DNA from: Pampus argenteus
Taxonomy: Eukaryota; Chordata; Actinopteri; Scombriformes; Stromateidae
Assembly (NCBI GenBank): GCA_036937835.1
Contig: CM072877.1
Coordinates: forward strand, 3,508,001 to 3,572,000
DNA length: 64,000 bases
Direction of reading: 5' to 3'
Shown here piece by piece: positions 34,720 through 50,700 of the stretch. Under the pieces are notes generated by a model, which did not search any database, was not told the origin of the DNA, and was given only the letters and a program-made list of their open reading frames with translations. Position numbers and translations under genes: made by a program. Each line of letters begins with the position of its first letter. Position 1 is the first letter of the stretch.

Positions 34720-37700
34720 CTGCAACACGACGCGGTATATATCAGTATGCTGAGTAAAACGCTTAAAAGCCCCCCAAACCACCTGCTTTTATCGTCTTTG
34801 ACTCACCTGAGCGATGCCTCCCACCATCTTACTTTTGACCACCACAGCCTGGTCGTCCTGGGCATCAAACGCTGCTTTCTGTGCTGCTTTCACCAGGTTA
34901 TCGGAGGCTCTCTTCACAGCATTTCCAGCAGCCTGCAGAAACACACGATGAGCCAGTTGAGTGGGACAGTCTTTTTTATTTTTATTTTTTTAAATGGAAA
35001 AAGCCTAGTGTGTTGACCTGGATTTAAGACGAGGTGAATCATAGAAACAGATGTGTAATATGACTAACCACGCAGCACGAATGTCTAACTGTGCTGCTTG
35101 TGAACACCAACTCCCGGAAAGGGAATGAGAAGTTCAGAAAGAAAACCATAACAGGGGTTTTTTTTCCCTGCTCAGTGCCTGAGAATTGCTGTAAAAGGAA
35201 ATGAGCAGCAGCCTGCTGAACTACACTCAAAGCCAAACATTTGTGTCATTGGGCAGCTCGGCTCTAACAAAGAGGAGTTTTCTCCTTTTGCGGCTCTGTG
35301 GGCTGAAATCAGACGCTGAGCTGGCTGAGGATGACACAGTCGCGCAGACATTAGTGAATCCTCCTCTACTGGTTTATCTTTGGCTGGAATGTTACTGTTA
35401 GTCTGGCCCTGACATACAACATAACACTGTGAAGTTCTCTCCAGCAGCTGTACACTGAGGCCACACGCTAAACCGGAGTGTAAAAGTGATCCACAGGAGC
35501 TACCACTTTGGGGGGGCTGATGGTCATTTTTAAAACAACGCTCTTTCATTCACTTTAAATATCCTTTTTAAACCCACAGACATCTTTCCCCCTGGCTGTT
35601 TTTAGTCATTCATCAGTTTCAATCAGCACAGCTGTCTGCACTAGTGATGTAACTGTAAGCATGACTGTGACACAACTGCTGTCTGATGCAACACAGATGA
35701 ACAAAGTCATGTAGTTTATGGTAAAGATCCTGTTTACACGCTAGCTTATCGGTTGGTAACAGGTCTTGAGATCTGGTGTTTTCTGACGCGTTCTCCCACT
35801 AATGGCGACGGACCCTCATGCGTCATTGGCTGCTCAGCCCACCCTCTTTGAACATATGTGGTCATGTGACCTCTTACATGGCTCTGTTTTTTTTAGCTAT
35901 CAGGACTTAGCTGGCCAGCGTGTGAGATATCTGTCGCTGAGGTTTTCTGCTTGGACCCCCAAAACAGTGTTGAAGAGTGGAATTTAGTTTGTGGTGCACA
36001 TCAACACGTCTTTCCACACACAACGTCCATCACCATCAGCAGTGCTCAGTAGGACTACATCCTACCAAGAGAATAGTTCCTACACTCTCTGAGTCAATTC
36101 AATCAGTCAATCAGTTTAATTATCACGTGTAAAGTAAAATATCTTGTGTATTATTTCAGTTTTTTCTTTTTAATACATTTGCAAAAATGTCTAAACTTCT
36201 GTTTTCACTTTATGGGGTTTGAAATATATAAAATGAATTTAAACTATTTTAGCATACACACCGACACCGCTAATTACGACCTCCAGAATGAGCACAGGGT
36301 TCGAATCAGCACCTCTGACAGAGGCGGCGTTTACTCACTCTACTTCATTGACAGCTGTAGTGTCACATGATAGTCACACTTACATATCTATCGGAGACCG
36401 AGCGTTACATTGTGGCGTTGTTCGCAGTACATGCCATGAACACCACTTTTCCTGTCGCATTGTTGGGAATTTTTGTGGATATAAATTATTTGACGCTTGA
36501 ATCAAATAGCAGACAGTAAACGTAAAGTTTACAAAAATGGAAGGTTATGACACTGCATACACAAAAGCCAAGAGGGGAAACACATTCACATCCGCCTCCA
36601 AGCAGTCAGGCAGAGTCTACGCACCATTATATTGTGTTATTAAATAAACTAACTGGTAACTGTCCCTCCACCACCTGCTGCCACCCGGAACAGTCCACAC
36701 AGCCGACTTTCCTTAGATATTCACACATCGAACAGAGAGACTGTACATTACTCAGCACTCTGAGTAATTACGGCCTTAAAAAGCACCACAGCAGAGAGTG
36801 AAGAGAGCAAATGCTGCTGGTGTAATCATAGATCAGGGCTAATGTTTCCAGTTCTGGGTGCCATGGCTCGGGACTGGTGGATTGTTTCCAGAGCTCCTGT
36901 AGACATAAATGTATGGGAATTACTGAGGTGGCAGCTGCAGGCTCAGAAGAGGAGGAGATAAGCCACTGCTGATTGGATCAGAGAATATGAGATGGCCTGG
37001 GTGGGCTGATGTGCTCACAGCTAGCATACACACAGCCTTAAAGATAGTATTTTTGGGGTGGATGAGGTGACAGAGATACTTGTAGTTTCTGTTATGTCTT
37101 GGGACTGGCTGCATCAGTTACACATAAAGGTCACAACAGCCCTTCTATGCTACATTGTTTCCAGCAGTGAGACGGTGAGTCTTCTGTGGATTTTTTAATA
37201 GAAAAATGGATTTTTAAAAAGGGACACACCGCACATTTTACACGTAAAGGTCAGTTTACTCTTAGTGATGAGTAAGACTCAGCCTGTGCAAGTTTTCATA
37301 GTGTCATAGTGATGTCATCAGGGTTATCAGTTTGGGCTTGGAGGTGTGTTACAAACGGGAGGTGTGGTTAGAAATATATGGGCATTTTCCAGACAGAGAG
37401 GGTCTAAGAAAATATTCTACTGGTTGCATCATGGGAAATGTAGGACCTTTTTAAAAAAAATTTATTTAATCTGTCCGGCAATTCTAAACCTCAGGAGTAC
37501 CCCTTTAAAAAGACTGAAATGCAGCAGTATATAAAGGGTTACCTGTGCTAAATGTAGCGCGCACTAATCCTGATGCAGCAGCTGGACAGATCATGCATCT
37601 CACCTGTAACCCTAAACATCAGACTCTAGCCTATGAATAGACTCTACCGCGGTGCGAGCTCTCCAACAGTTGCAGAATGACTAATGTTATTGTTCCCTCA

Positions 37701-40532
37701 GCAGGTACTGTAGGTGTGAATCATGAGGACAGATGAGCATCGCACATGTCATGTGTCAATCTGACAGGGAAGGATTAGGGAGCTAACACTGGACCTAAAC
37801 CTGGCTCGCCAGTCTCAAGAAGATCAAGCTCAAGTTCAAACAAACTCTGTTGCTATGGTAACTAATGCAGATGCCTTGACTCTGTTTTCTAGTCTTCAGT
37901 GTGAATAAATCATATTTAAAGGGAGCAGAGAACAGTCTTTTTATGACGTACTGTATGAAATATTGAGATAATTGAAATGACAAGTCTGTTGTTGTTCTGT
38001 ATGTTTCTTATTATGAAACCCCATGAAATGACCAAAACCAATGAGGTGTTAGTGTTTCTCAAAACCTTCTGATTTACATAACCAGCATGTAGCTCTCAGT
38101 CCAATTATTTTATTCAGACAGGAGGACTATTATCAGCAGTGGATGAATCCACATTGGGCGCTGTGGTATTTCTGGCAGCAGGACTGAGTGGAAATAAACT
38201 ACAGTGTGTGGGTGCTTTGACTCCTGACCCCTGGTGCTTTGCCTGTTTGGTTGGACCAGTCTGTGAAGTGGTGTATTTGTGGTCTGAAAGCAGAGCAGAC
38301 CCCAGGACTTAGAAAGAGGCCTTCTAAGCCATATGTCTAATTTATGTACAGCCTGTATTTTAAACTTGGTAACCATGGTAACATGTACCATCAGTCTGTG
38401 AGTGCAGAGATTTTTTCTGATATGCCAGAAAACTGAAAAGGAGTCAAACCAGAGGTGTGTTGTGTTTGTGTCCTACTCAAGGTATTCCAGCAGTTCCTCA
38501 TTAAAAAGTTAGTGAAGTGCTGACCTGCCCTCCTTAGTTACTGTTGCTAGGTCAGACAAGCTTGACAAAAAGAAACGTGGCTGGTTCTATTTGCAAAAGC
38601 AGCGAGACAGGACACGTTTATCATGATATCTGATTATTTTTTAACCGCCTTTTAAACCAAACCATGATCTTTTCCTAACCCTACCGAGTGGTTTTTGTGT
38701 CTAAACCTAGCCAGATGTTAACTGAGCCAGCATATCTAAATATAACAGGAGAGATGAAAGTAAACCGAGGCTTGCTCAACCGTTATTGGAGCACAAAGTG
38801 AAAAGAGGCGTGACTTAGGAAGGGTCAACTACAGTACACAGCACCTTTTTTGTCTCGTTTCCACCTGTTCATTCATATTTCCAGTTGCAGGCTCCACTAA
38901 TATTTCTCATTACTAATATTTCTCGTCATTTGTTAAAACAGCTTTGCAGCTTTGGCCTTTATTTGGCAGAGAACTAAACATGATGTCCTGAAGTGCCATG
39001 GTAACAGCACGCTACACATGTACAGTGTGAGACAGCTTCTGCTGACCTGGAGCCTCTTCATAGTCTGGGAGTCCTGGTCAGCCTTGACCTTGCAGGCCAC
39101 CAACAACTGAGCGGTGGACGCCGCCACCTGCTTGGCGGATGAGATCAGCTTCTCCTCACTGGCGTGTCCCTGCACCGCAGAGTTGGCCGCTTCACACAGG
39201 TTGTTGGTCGCTGCGGCAACCATTCGAGCCTGAGGAGTCAAAGGCATCGATAGTAAGTAAGATAGTAAAATACTTCTCTAATTCTTAAATAAATATTGAG
39301 GAAAGAGACTCACAGCTGAAATCAGCCCCTGAGACCACTGCCCATCGTCCACTGCATTGGCTGGTATTGCTCCCACCTGAAAAGACAGGGAAACTGGCTC
39401 AGAAGCATGTCAAAGTGTCCTTGGGCAAGAGACTGAATCCCACTTTGGGAATAAGCGATATATATTTATCCCATTATGGCCATGTATCTCTAAAACAGAT
39501 TCACTCTTCATGTTATGCATCGCAGCATGATATAGTGCACTGTAGCTCCAGTGACTGATCGCATCAGTCCATTTGTTAGGAGCCAGTTGTTATTGCACTA
39601 GTCCCATTACAGTAACAAAACACTGAAGGACAATGGATCCTTCTTTTCGGTAAATGTGACTAGCTTGTAGTGTGAGTTCATAGAGTCCCTACTATATTAT
39701 ATACTATATATACTATTATATACCAACAACTAAAAGAAGATGCAAGGCATCATAGATCAACACAAAAGCATTACCGTTGTCCTGCTATTGGCTATCGGAC
39801 TGTACGTGGTTCCCAAACCAAATACACATTTCTTCATGTTGTCAATTTCTGGCATATCTCAACTGTATGTTTTTGTTATATCAGCATGTTTTGGGTTTTA
39901 CTTGGGGGCATATTGTGGTGTGCAGCACAGGAACTCTCTGTTTTCACAGTTTCGCTGTGAATACTTGCGGCCTGCGTGATTGACTCTGCACGCTGATCTC
40001 ATAGAACATTCATTCCTTCAGCTGGGTTCATACCTTCCCTTGAGCCACCAGCTCCCTCTGTGCTGCTGAAGCTGCTTTGACCAGAGCACTGGTGGCAGCA
40101 GCGATGGACTTGGCTGCCTCTAGAATCTGCTCCTCAAAGTTCAAGCTCTCATCTGCTTCCTGTTTACAAGAGAGGGAAAAACCAACAGTCAATAAACACA
40201 CAATGTTACGGGACGGTGCTGACTCGAGGAGGATTTATTCAGACAAAAAGGCCTCCTTAAAAAAGGTTAACAGGGCTAAGGTCTCTGGGAAAGCCATCGG
40301 TCATGGTGTGAGGAGCTGATAGCCCGGTGGACATTCAGTACACACACTGTATGTGACACTGTGGTGAGGTTAATAGGCTCTGCCCTGTAAAAAGCCCCCT
40401 CACCTTGGGCTTGGTCCTTGGTCTCAGCTGCTCCAGTTTCTTGGCAGCGGCTTCAATAGCTGCTGCTGCTCCCAGAAGCTCGTTCTCTGCAATGACTGTG
40501 GGATCCTCGGGGTCCACCCACTCCGTGCCTGC

Positions 40533-40578
<46 letters not shown>

Positions 40579-43225
40579 AATATGGTGTAATTGTCATGAT
40601 AACATGGCTCTCATTATCTCTCTATTATCTAATATAGCAGAGTTCAAATCTGAACTTTGACAGATTGGGATTTCATCAGTGAATTTGATGCTGGATTTGG
40701 CGCTGATGAAAATCCAGTTGAACCTCAATACTGCACATCAATAAAAAGTATTTCAATTCTCAAAGCCACTACAGTCATCCCATGTGTGCCTTGTGCTAAA
40801 TGGAGTTGTACACCTAAAGCCATGCAGGCATCGGGATTCAGTTGCAGCTAATGACTCTTAAACTGGAGTACGGGGGACACTGATCTGTGATATAAAGCTC
40901 TGAGGATGGCAGATGATGCCTTCACAGAATCGCCTTGAATAATTGTACTTGACTCTTAAAGAGCAGGATTCCAGAACAGAGCTGTGTGAAACTGTAGATC
41001 TCTGAGGGGGTTGTTTACTAATCCTACTTCAAATTACTGTCAGGGCTCATTTGCATGAAGTGCTCTAAATATTATCCCGGGCCACTGAAAGGCCCAGGAT
41101 ATCGCCGTCTACTTTTTAAAAAGCAGTACTTCAAATTTTGAGTCACCAGTAGAATGGATCGATTTTGACAAATTAAAAATGGGTTTGTTGTTGCTGAAGA
41201 GGTCAAAGGTTAGGATACCTTTCATGGCCTCGGCAGCCTGGATGAGCTCAGTGACAGAGCCTGCTACCCGCTTAGAGTAGTTGGCCAACTGCTGCTTCAT
41301 ATCATGAGAGGGCTTCTGGATGATCTGTGGGAGAAGAAAAGTCACAGCTTAATGTCGTACTGCACTAACTCAAGCTTTATGTGGAAATCAGGTTCATGCA
41401 AGTGCACCTAGTTCCACAGCGACAGAGATTTATGAAACAGAAGGGACAATCAAAAGCTAAATCTGATGAAAAGAATGTGTTTACATATTTCTGTAGACAT
41501 GAACCTACACAGAGTTTTAGGACACCCGGCCCCTGGACTTTATCCTGGCCTTCAAATAAATACAGTAAACTTTCAATGTCTTTTTTAGGAAATGCTGTAA
41601 TTTTAGAGGCATACACTGTTCAGTTGTGACATTTAAAACCAAAACGTCTACTGCACTATTCCTATTTGATTGTTAGAGGAGCTCCGCTGATTTTTCACAT
41701 CAGTGTGTGTTGCCTGATGTTGGGGAGTACTACTGTATGCGTGAAAAAAAGCGGCTTTTGTGTCTCTAGAGGGAGCTGTGTGAAATCTGTTACATTCAGA
41801 TATCACTTGAGGCAGCGTCGGGGCTGAAGACTAAAATGAAAAAATCTGGAGGTGTGGAGTTAGAAAGAAGTGACCAGATGTCTGCAGCCTGCTGCTCATC
41901 TCTGCTGGAGGCTGGCAGCTCCACGATACATTAGCTGATACTAGATATATTAACATAACACACCTGAATCTATATAAAAAGATGACATCTCTAGCGTTGT
42001 ATCAGTTTTCATCTCGTCTTTAACCTGTCCATTATGAATCTGATGCTGTTATAGAAGCACAATGTTATCTGTGGAGTTTTGCTGCATGTTGCTTCTTTCT
42101 GAAGTACAGTGTTTGTACAGTGTTTTCTAATCGGGGCGACTGTAGCGACTCTACCCATATGACATCATGTGCATATTCTCTATTGATTAAGTGAGGTTTA
42201 GTATTGTATTTGTGGGAGAACATCATTTCCTCATATTCATTATGGAGACCACAGATTTACACTTACATCAGATTTCTTATGTTGTAAACACTGATGCAAC
42301 TTTGTTACATCAAACATACAACAGAGGGAGGAAATGAATGTTAACCCACATTAAGCCCGTCACATAATTTAATAAAAACAACGTCAAACTAGTTTGATTT
42401 GGTGCTCAAATGTATGTTTTGGTTTCAGTCGATGTCCTCAGACTGTCCTAGGTAGACATGCAGTATTCAGGTTGGAGCGGTGTGTGACAGGTGCAGGGCA
42501 TTAACAGGGCTCAGCCCATACCCAGCTCAAGTTTATTCAGATGTGTTGTCATGAGAAGAGAGAGGCAAGGACGTAAGTGCACAGGAACGCATGCAATGGG
42601 CCAAACTAATGCCGCATGGAAACACTAACACACACACACACTAACACGCACACGCACACACACACACACACACCTATAATACTCAAGTGCCACAGAAAGT
42701 GTTAATGTTGGTATGTATGTATGTTGTTTTTTTGCCGACATTAAACCACACACAGGACTAGAGATCAAACAATCAGCACCCCAACCTGTATGTTGGACAT
42801 AAATGTGTAAATGTAGCTCTTCATTGCCTTTGAACATGATTCAGACCATGACTGGATTTGCCAATGCAACATTTTTGTGAAAAAACATTTTAGCTGTATA
42901 GAAATGTAATTTCTAGGAGACGGGGGTCACATTCCCTCCAGCTCCGGCCGTGTTCCGGGGGCCATGGAGCCCGAGAGTGTGTTCAAACAAACCTCACCAA
43001 CACATTATGCACCACATCCAAGCGCATCTACTTCAGTGATCACAGACAGCAGAAACTGTTCCATTTGGATATTTGAGTTGTGTTACTTTTATATATTTGT
43101 TGCTTGTATTCATATTGTAATATTTTATTTTATTCTTTCCTCATTAAACCTCAGAGGTTTGTGGTCTGCTCTGGCTTTGTTCTTCCACAGGAAATTTGAA
43201 TAATAAATGTCAAGCGCCGAGGCAC

Positions 43226-43269
<44 letters not shown>

Positions 43270-46200
43270 TCTATGTGCACCTACTATTTTGGTTCACGTA
43301 TGTGCAGCAGTAGATCAGCAGGTGTGGTGATTATTAAACAATCTCTCAATCAGTCACAACACTGCTCTCACAGCTCTGAGACAGCCGATCACAGTTAAAC
43401 GTGACAACGACAGCTCAACAAACAGAAAGCTTTTCTGCAGGAAATATCTGGAAAGTCCAATATTTTCTTTTAAATTGTGATGGAACAGAACATTCTGTTC
43501 ACGCAGTCACACACAATGGGTAGACTTGAAACTCCTGAAAGTGCAGTATGTGTTAATGTGTATTCAGGTGTGCGAGTAATGGTGTCTCACCATCAGCACA
43601 TGCTCCAGCAGTCCCAGATATCCAGTAGCACACTCGTTGCCATAGCGCAGGGCTCTCATCTGGACGTCCTTGTTGACCTCTGGGTGATACGCAGCTTGCT
43701 GAAAGAGTCAACAGACACAAATCAACACCTGAACACAACACTGACGGCATGAACGGTAAACTTTTTAATGCAAGTTGAAATGACAAAACAGAGGAAATGC
43801 TTTGGCCGTCCAACAGAAACATTATGGGATGCTCGTGTGCACCTTGCAGGAGTGCAGCATGTCAGCAATGGCCCTTCTGCTGAGGTTGGCCGTAGCAATG
43901 ATGTCTTCCTGACGACACGAGTTCCCAGCCGCCACTGCCTTCGCTGTTGCCATAGTGATTCCTTTAGTCATGCGAATGAACTCCTCGGGTGTGGTCGTCT
44001 TCGCCGGTGGGTCAGAACTGCTGAACACCTGTGTGGTAAAAGCCATGGACCGTTAGTGAAATGCTTGATACGGGATGAGTGTTCTAAATGATTCCTTCCT
44101 GGTGGAAGAGCTGTGGTTTCCCTCACCCTCCTACAGGTTGGAGTAGTGAAGAAAACATTCCAAATTAGTGACAAAGACATCAACACATTTCCATTTAAAG
44201 AGTGTAAGTACTAACAGTCAGCTCCTGTCTGATATGTTCAATAGTGGCCTCCAACGCTCTGGTCCCCTTGGTGGCTTCATCCTCCACTGCCTTCACCGTC
44301 TTCAGGAGCGACGTTACGTTGGTCACCATCACCTACAGCAGCCAGGTCAGATCATATGACAGTGGGGTTATACTGATGGCGAGAAAATGACTGCTCACTG
44401 TGATACATGTCACAAAGACAGAGATCTGAATTTTATTTTGTAATATAAAACACTTTGAGTGTGAAGCAGGGTGTGGAGAAATGAAAGTAGTATTTTTTTA
44501 CCTTAGCAGAGTTCTTAAGCTGCAGCATGCTGGGGTCGTCGTGAGGTTTGCCTGCAGCTGCCTTGGTGGTGCTGATGAGGTTGCCTAGAGCTTTGGCAAC
44601 ATCTTTCACTGCATTGATCAAGACCACCTGTAGAGTGCAGAACACAGAGCTTTACAGTGTAGCTGGACGCCTTTACATAGGAAGAGATTGCTGACACCTA
44701 AAATAGCATGTTTCCTAGTTCAGGGTCTGGATGTGTTTATGAAACTAGGAGTCTGTGCTTCCCCCACAGATGAGACACATAAAGCAGAAAAACATGCAAC
44801 ATGTTTTGTGACGTCCGTACCTGGGTCTCTGGGTCTTCAGAACCCAGGCTGGCAGCTCCCAGTTTCACCACATCAGCCAGTTTGGTGATGGTGGTCACGG
44901 AGGACTGAGCGGCCTGGGCCAGTTTCTCCTGGCTGGCTCCAGCACCAGACACCAGCAGCTTGGTGTCCTCCACCAGAGCCTTGGCTGTCTTCAGGATGTA
45001 TTCTCTGCACACAGGAAGATCACACAGTCAGCAACTATCACTGAGGAGCTTCAATAATCAAAACATTACAAATATTGAACATGATAGCTGTGATTAACAC
45101 TGATTAACACATTAACACGCTCTACTACAGAAATAACATCTTTCTGGAGGGTCTCTGCAGTGAAGAGTACCTATGGTCAGCGAAGGTCTCTGCGTTCTCT
45201 CTGTTCAGAGTACCAGCAGTAGCAAACATGATGGTGGTGTCCAGGTCTGCAATGATTCCAGACACAGCGCTGGCTGCTGTGATGCAGGCCTGGGTGCCAC
45301 GGTTACCTGCCTGCAGGGACGCCAACACATGGGAGACCTGCAGGAAGACAAAGCCCTCATGACCACCGTGAATAAAACGAGAACAAAACCCTGATGGGTG
45401 AGCCATATGTTTGATAGTGATATGTCAAAACTTCTAATGTGGTACATATTCTAACAGCCACAGTGATATAATGTGTATATATATTTAAGTCTGGCTGTGG
45501 AACTTTGTTGCATCTCTCAAGTGTCACTATAAACTGACAGAACTGGTTTTGTTTGGTTTGGTGGGCTGACCTTCTCTGAGACTTTGCGGGCACTTTCAAT
45601 CAGCTCTTTCTTGGTGAACGAGTCGTTGGGGCTGCACTGCAGAGCTCCAGCTTTGGTCACCAGACCTGTGCAGCTGAAACCCAGCTCGCCCACCTGCTTC
45701 TTAATGTGAGAACCAATCTGTGACAAAACAGAGAGATACATCTGAGTAACAAGACGGGAAAAATGAGACGTGCAGAGCTGCAGTGGCCTCTTATAAAACG
45801 CATTGTGCTGAGGTGTGGCTGGTTTTATTTACTTCATCATTCTCTGCAGTCACGGCTGCATATTTGGCCTCATCTGCTAGATTTCCAAACTCATTGGTCA
45901 GCTGGTTGGCCAACCCTCCAAGGTCATCAGGGTTGGTGTTAGACTTCGTCACCTGGAGAGAGACAAGAAAGCTTATTAGTAACCAGTGGTGCACGAAGAC
46001 GGACGACAAATAGGTCAGAAATAAATTTTATATTAGAATCCTACTACACACACACCTCTTCAAAATCATATTCACTTTACTCTGCAAGTTCTACGTTACA
46101 GAGTGAAATGTCCATCACATTATAGATGTGATTAAGTACTACTGGGAGATTATCAAAGTGCCTTACCATCTCCTGCACAGTGACAGCAATGGCCTTGGCT

Positions 46201-47749
46201 GTCTTAACCATGGTAGTCTGGTAGTCAACAAAGGTGCCTTCAGGTTCAAGTGTAGGTGCGTCTTCCATTTTATTGATGGCATCATTGATGGAATCCACCA
46301 TGCCACCCACAGCGCCGGCAGCACCAGCAGCTTCAGCCAGAGTGGCACCCAGGTCATCTACCGCCTCCTTCATCATCTGCACCGACTCCTCCAGGGCCTC
46401 CTGCATATGTGCTGCCTGGAAAAAAAAAAACACACGTGAATTAATAACGCAAATGTTTTGTTTAACATCACTTTCACAGTTCTTGTGTTGTCTGAAGACA
46501 AGTTTATTATACATTATCATACAAGTCATTTATATAGTAGGCCAGATGCATGGATGGATATTATCAAGCTAACGTGTACATTGTCAGATGTAATTTAACA
46601 GCAGTTTGACATATAGCCATAAGTGGACATCTATGTAGCTGTTAACAATAAGCATAATTTCATTTTATAACAAGTGGAATTAATTATAACAATTTTGAAA
46701 AATATTGAGCTAAGTTCAACCTGAAGAAGCTATGGCCCGTTTCATCAAATTTGCAACACGAGAGTATTATTATTATTGCATATTATTTCACTAATCAAAA
46801 GACACATTATACTTGTGATCCATACATGGGCAATCAAGAGGAGTTTAGGACTTGCAAATGAAATCTGCAAACCATTTGTGAAATGTGAAATTTCTAGCAG
46901 CTCCTCCAGAGGACTGTGTGTGGTGAGTGCCAGCGGCAGTACCTTGGGGTTTCCTCCAGCCTCCTTGGCAGTGTAGAGCATCTGAAGAGCTGACTCCGTC
47001 AGGGTTTTGGTCTGGTCTAAGACAGCCATCTGCTGTTGGCTGCTGACGATCTTGGACGCTGTGCCAATGGCTGCCATGATCAGGGGCTCAAAGTAGCTGG
47101 CCATCTGAGATACCTAGGAACAAATGCATGATGACAAGCTCAAAACAGAATTCTGGAATAAAAGAAACATGTCAGGCTTGAACCGGTAGCGCTAGTCCCC
47201 CCCAGCAGAGCAACATAGTCCAGTGTTTTACCTTGTGACCGAGCTGGGAAGCCTCAGAGCGAGCAGCCACAGCTACAGGTTCAATCAGATTACTGATCTC
47301 ATGGACTGAGACAGCCATCTGCTCATGGAGGGCCTGCAACACACATACACAATATAGATGAATTAATATACTCAAGCACCCACCTTTTTTGTGACACTGA
47401 ATCACACTGACATAAATACTACCTTTATGAAGATGTCATTGTTTATTTTTAGCTAGATTGCACCAGAAAGGTGTTGATTCAACACGCTGGTGAGTTCGAG
47501 GCTGTCGTAGGTGGTGCTGAATTGAATACTTGTGCATTGAAGTTCATCCTTGATCTTACTAACAGTATATGTAGCAAAATAATCGTGACACCTGCACCCT
47601 CAAGGCTGTGGGATGTTGAGAGCACTGGAAAAGGCTAGCAAGCAAAACATTTAGAAAATAAGTCATAGAAAATAAAGCTCACAAGCACACATCTTCTTCA
47701 ATAAGCGGAACTTTGAATTAGAGTGCATCTGACAATTTACTGGACAGAG

Positions 47750-47789
<40 letters not shown>

Positions 47790-50700
47790 ACCTCCATGGA
47801 GATGTCCTCTCGGGGTGTTAGGTGCTGGCTGATGGCAGCCAGGGAGGCCTGGTCGACCTCGCGGATGCAGCCGTTCAGCACCTCAATAGCATCATCACAT
47901 TCTCTCTGTCCAGGAGCCTTTTCTCTGCACGCACACACACACAAAGCACATAGATATATTACACATCAGCAATCTGGCTTCTCCACTCTTCAGTCATTCT
48001 TTTATTTTAAGGCCAGACCTTATTCTGAGTCATTGTGCATTTTATTTTTCCATTAAAATGTCTGTTAATCTATTATTATATCGGTTGGTGATGATTTTTT
48101 GTAAAGCTATTACAGAAGAGTGTCAAAAGAACCAAAGACAACTGACACCAAGATAGTTTCCACCAGTTTGATTCTACTCCCGACCATCCTGAGTGAAGGT
48201 GTACCTTTGGAGTACTACAGTTCATTGATTTTTAATTACTGCAGCTGTCCGGTGGGCTAATTTTATGCATGTATTTCATTACTCAATGTTTTAAAATATG
48301 TCCAGTAGTAGAAACGTAAGGCTAGATCCAGGCAGGGTAGTGCTGAATTCTCATTAATACATTTTTATGATTTAGTTTGATGTTATTATTTACAGCGAGT
48401 TTGTCTCCTTCCTGTTAATGAAGCCACTAAAGGTGCAGTAATTATCAAGGTGGATGTGCAGAGCAGCAGCAGACTGTACCTCATGTTGGTGATGAGCTTC
48501 TTGATGGAGTCAGACACAGTCCTGGAGTGTCCGGCCAGCACTGACCACTTGGGGGGGTCTTTGGGGTTGACAGCCAGAGAGCGGGCAGTCTGGATCAGGC
48601 CAGTCGAGCTCTCCAGCATCGTCTTGGCTGCCATCACGATGGGCTCCATGGCTGCATGACCCTAATGAGAGTGACTCGGAATCACACAAGATTCTAACCT
48701 GGCCTACAGGTTTCAGACTGAGGTCCAACCAGGGTTACACTCGTGTTAGAGAGGGTCCGACTTGGCTCGGCGACCCACCTGGGGAGGTCCAAGGGTTGGT
48801 TCCAATGTGAATGGCTCATTGGTGATTGTGCTCATTGTTATGCCTCTCTCTCGGGTTGTGACCCAGGTCCTATCTGAATTATCATGAGCTGGCATTAACC
48901 AGTGTTGACTGACTTTATTTAAATTGATAAAAGAAGGGTTGAACATTAGTCAAATAACCCTGGGCCAACACTGGTCTGAAAGATGTATTACTAGTTACTA
49001 TTGCTTTCCTCTTACTACAGACATTCAGTGAGCACCAACGTGAGAGACAGGTCAGCACAAACAAACAGAAGCACTCACTCACACACTCCTGTGCTATTTA
49101 ATTGTTTAACGTGGGACCCAGGCAGTGAACTATCACTGTCAGATCATGCTCTCATTTCATTTCTGATTGAATTTACTTAATAACACCTACTCAGCCACAT
49201 TATTGAGTGTTTGGAGTTGGAGCTTGAGGCGAGGACATACCTCAGGGCTGATCTGAGCAGGAATGCTGGCGAACTCTGGGTTGGATGCGAAGGCTGTCAG
49301 GTTGTCCACAGCTTCTATCAGAGGTCCAGTGGCGGTCTTACACTTCTCTCTGTTCTCCTGGTTAAAGGCTCCGTCCAAAGCCTGCACAGGGGACACGGTC
49401 CTGAATTACAACTTCCCAATAGGCCATGTTACTAAAACAGTGGAACAGTTAGTGATGTGTCTCCCCCAGCTGTGATACGTAATGTAACAATCCTGGACGT
49501 GGATGGATTAACTTCCTCAAGGCAAAAATGAACTGAGCTCCTGTTTACGCCTCTGTGTAAAGTCTAAAGTTTCTTTAGGCTGTATTTAGGTTAGATTTGT
49601 TGTGCAGTAACTGGACTAAACACAAATCACTTTAGCTAAATGTTACATATAGGGCCTACAACTAGCTTTTAATGATGAATTTTAAAGGACTCATCCTGCA
49701 AACCTTTATGGACTTGACCAGGTTGGCGGTGGTGTTGGCCACCTCTTTGGCTGACTGGACAAACTGCCTCTTGGCAACAGGGTTGGGAGTCTTGGAGGAG
49801 GCCAGGCGGCAGGCGTTACACAGAGCCGAGGTGTGTTTGGCAACAATGGTGGCTGCAGAGAGCACCTGGGCAGAGAATCAATGCGCTGGGATAAATCCAT
49901 GTCAAATCCATCAAGACAGAGAAGACTGATGATAAGAGTCATTAGTGTGACATGTGTGACATGTACTTGTGACTGGGTGCAGCCTGGGTCCACCAGGTTC
50001 TGACAGGCCATCTGGATGGACTGGTTAGCCCGGGCAAACTGAGCGGGGTCCACCAGGCCCTTCTGACCTGCTGAGCTGTTGGGGTCCGATACTCCCACCA
50101 GATAGGCAGCCTAGGAACATCAGCAGATCATTGGTCAGTTTACAACCGTCTCCACAGATGAAGTACATGTACTAATATTATTACAAACATAACCAAAACA
50201 CACATCTTGCCAGCTTTCTCCATTTCGCCAAGTGGTTTCAGAATACAGCAATAATAAAGTAACCGTTGATAATGATGATTTTACCTGTGCAGCTGCTTCA
50301 GTTAGACCACACAGGGCTTTAGAACCACCACTGACTGAATCACCAAACTCTGGTAGGTTGGAGTTCTTGGCATTGTGGGAAATGCCAGCCATGGACTCAC
50401 CGAGGACCTGTCAACAGGAAGTCACGCGCTTTAGTTCAGAGAATATCTCCATAGTGTCTTTTTATGCTTCTTATGATGTGCAAATCACTGGGCAAACTGG
50501 GAGGTATAGAAAGGCTGTTGTATATGTTGAGTTTAGAAGGACAAAGAGACACAGACAGCATGAGCTTAAATATTTAAAAGGTCTGCAAAGAAAATACAGT
50601 TTCTATTCATTTTACAGGCCCATGTAAGTTGTGTTTAATTGGTTTACTGCCAGCTTGCTAATTCCTATTTATTACCAAGTTAGCATAACTTATCGTGTTT

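Noticed and set aside
36298..36307. GGTTCGAATC, a perfect tRNA box B-like 10-mer
   Set aside because: The flanks do not form a T-stem (only about one of five pairs works) and no A-box or acceptor stem is present, so not a tRNA gene.
43477..44186. Plus-strand open frames opposite tln1 exons
   Set aside because: They are antisense shadows of GC-rich talin exons and have no recognisable product.
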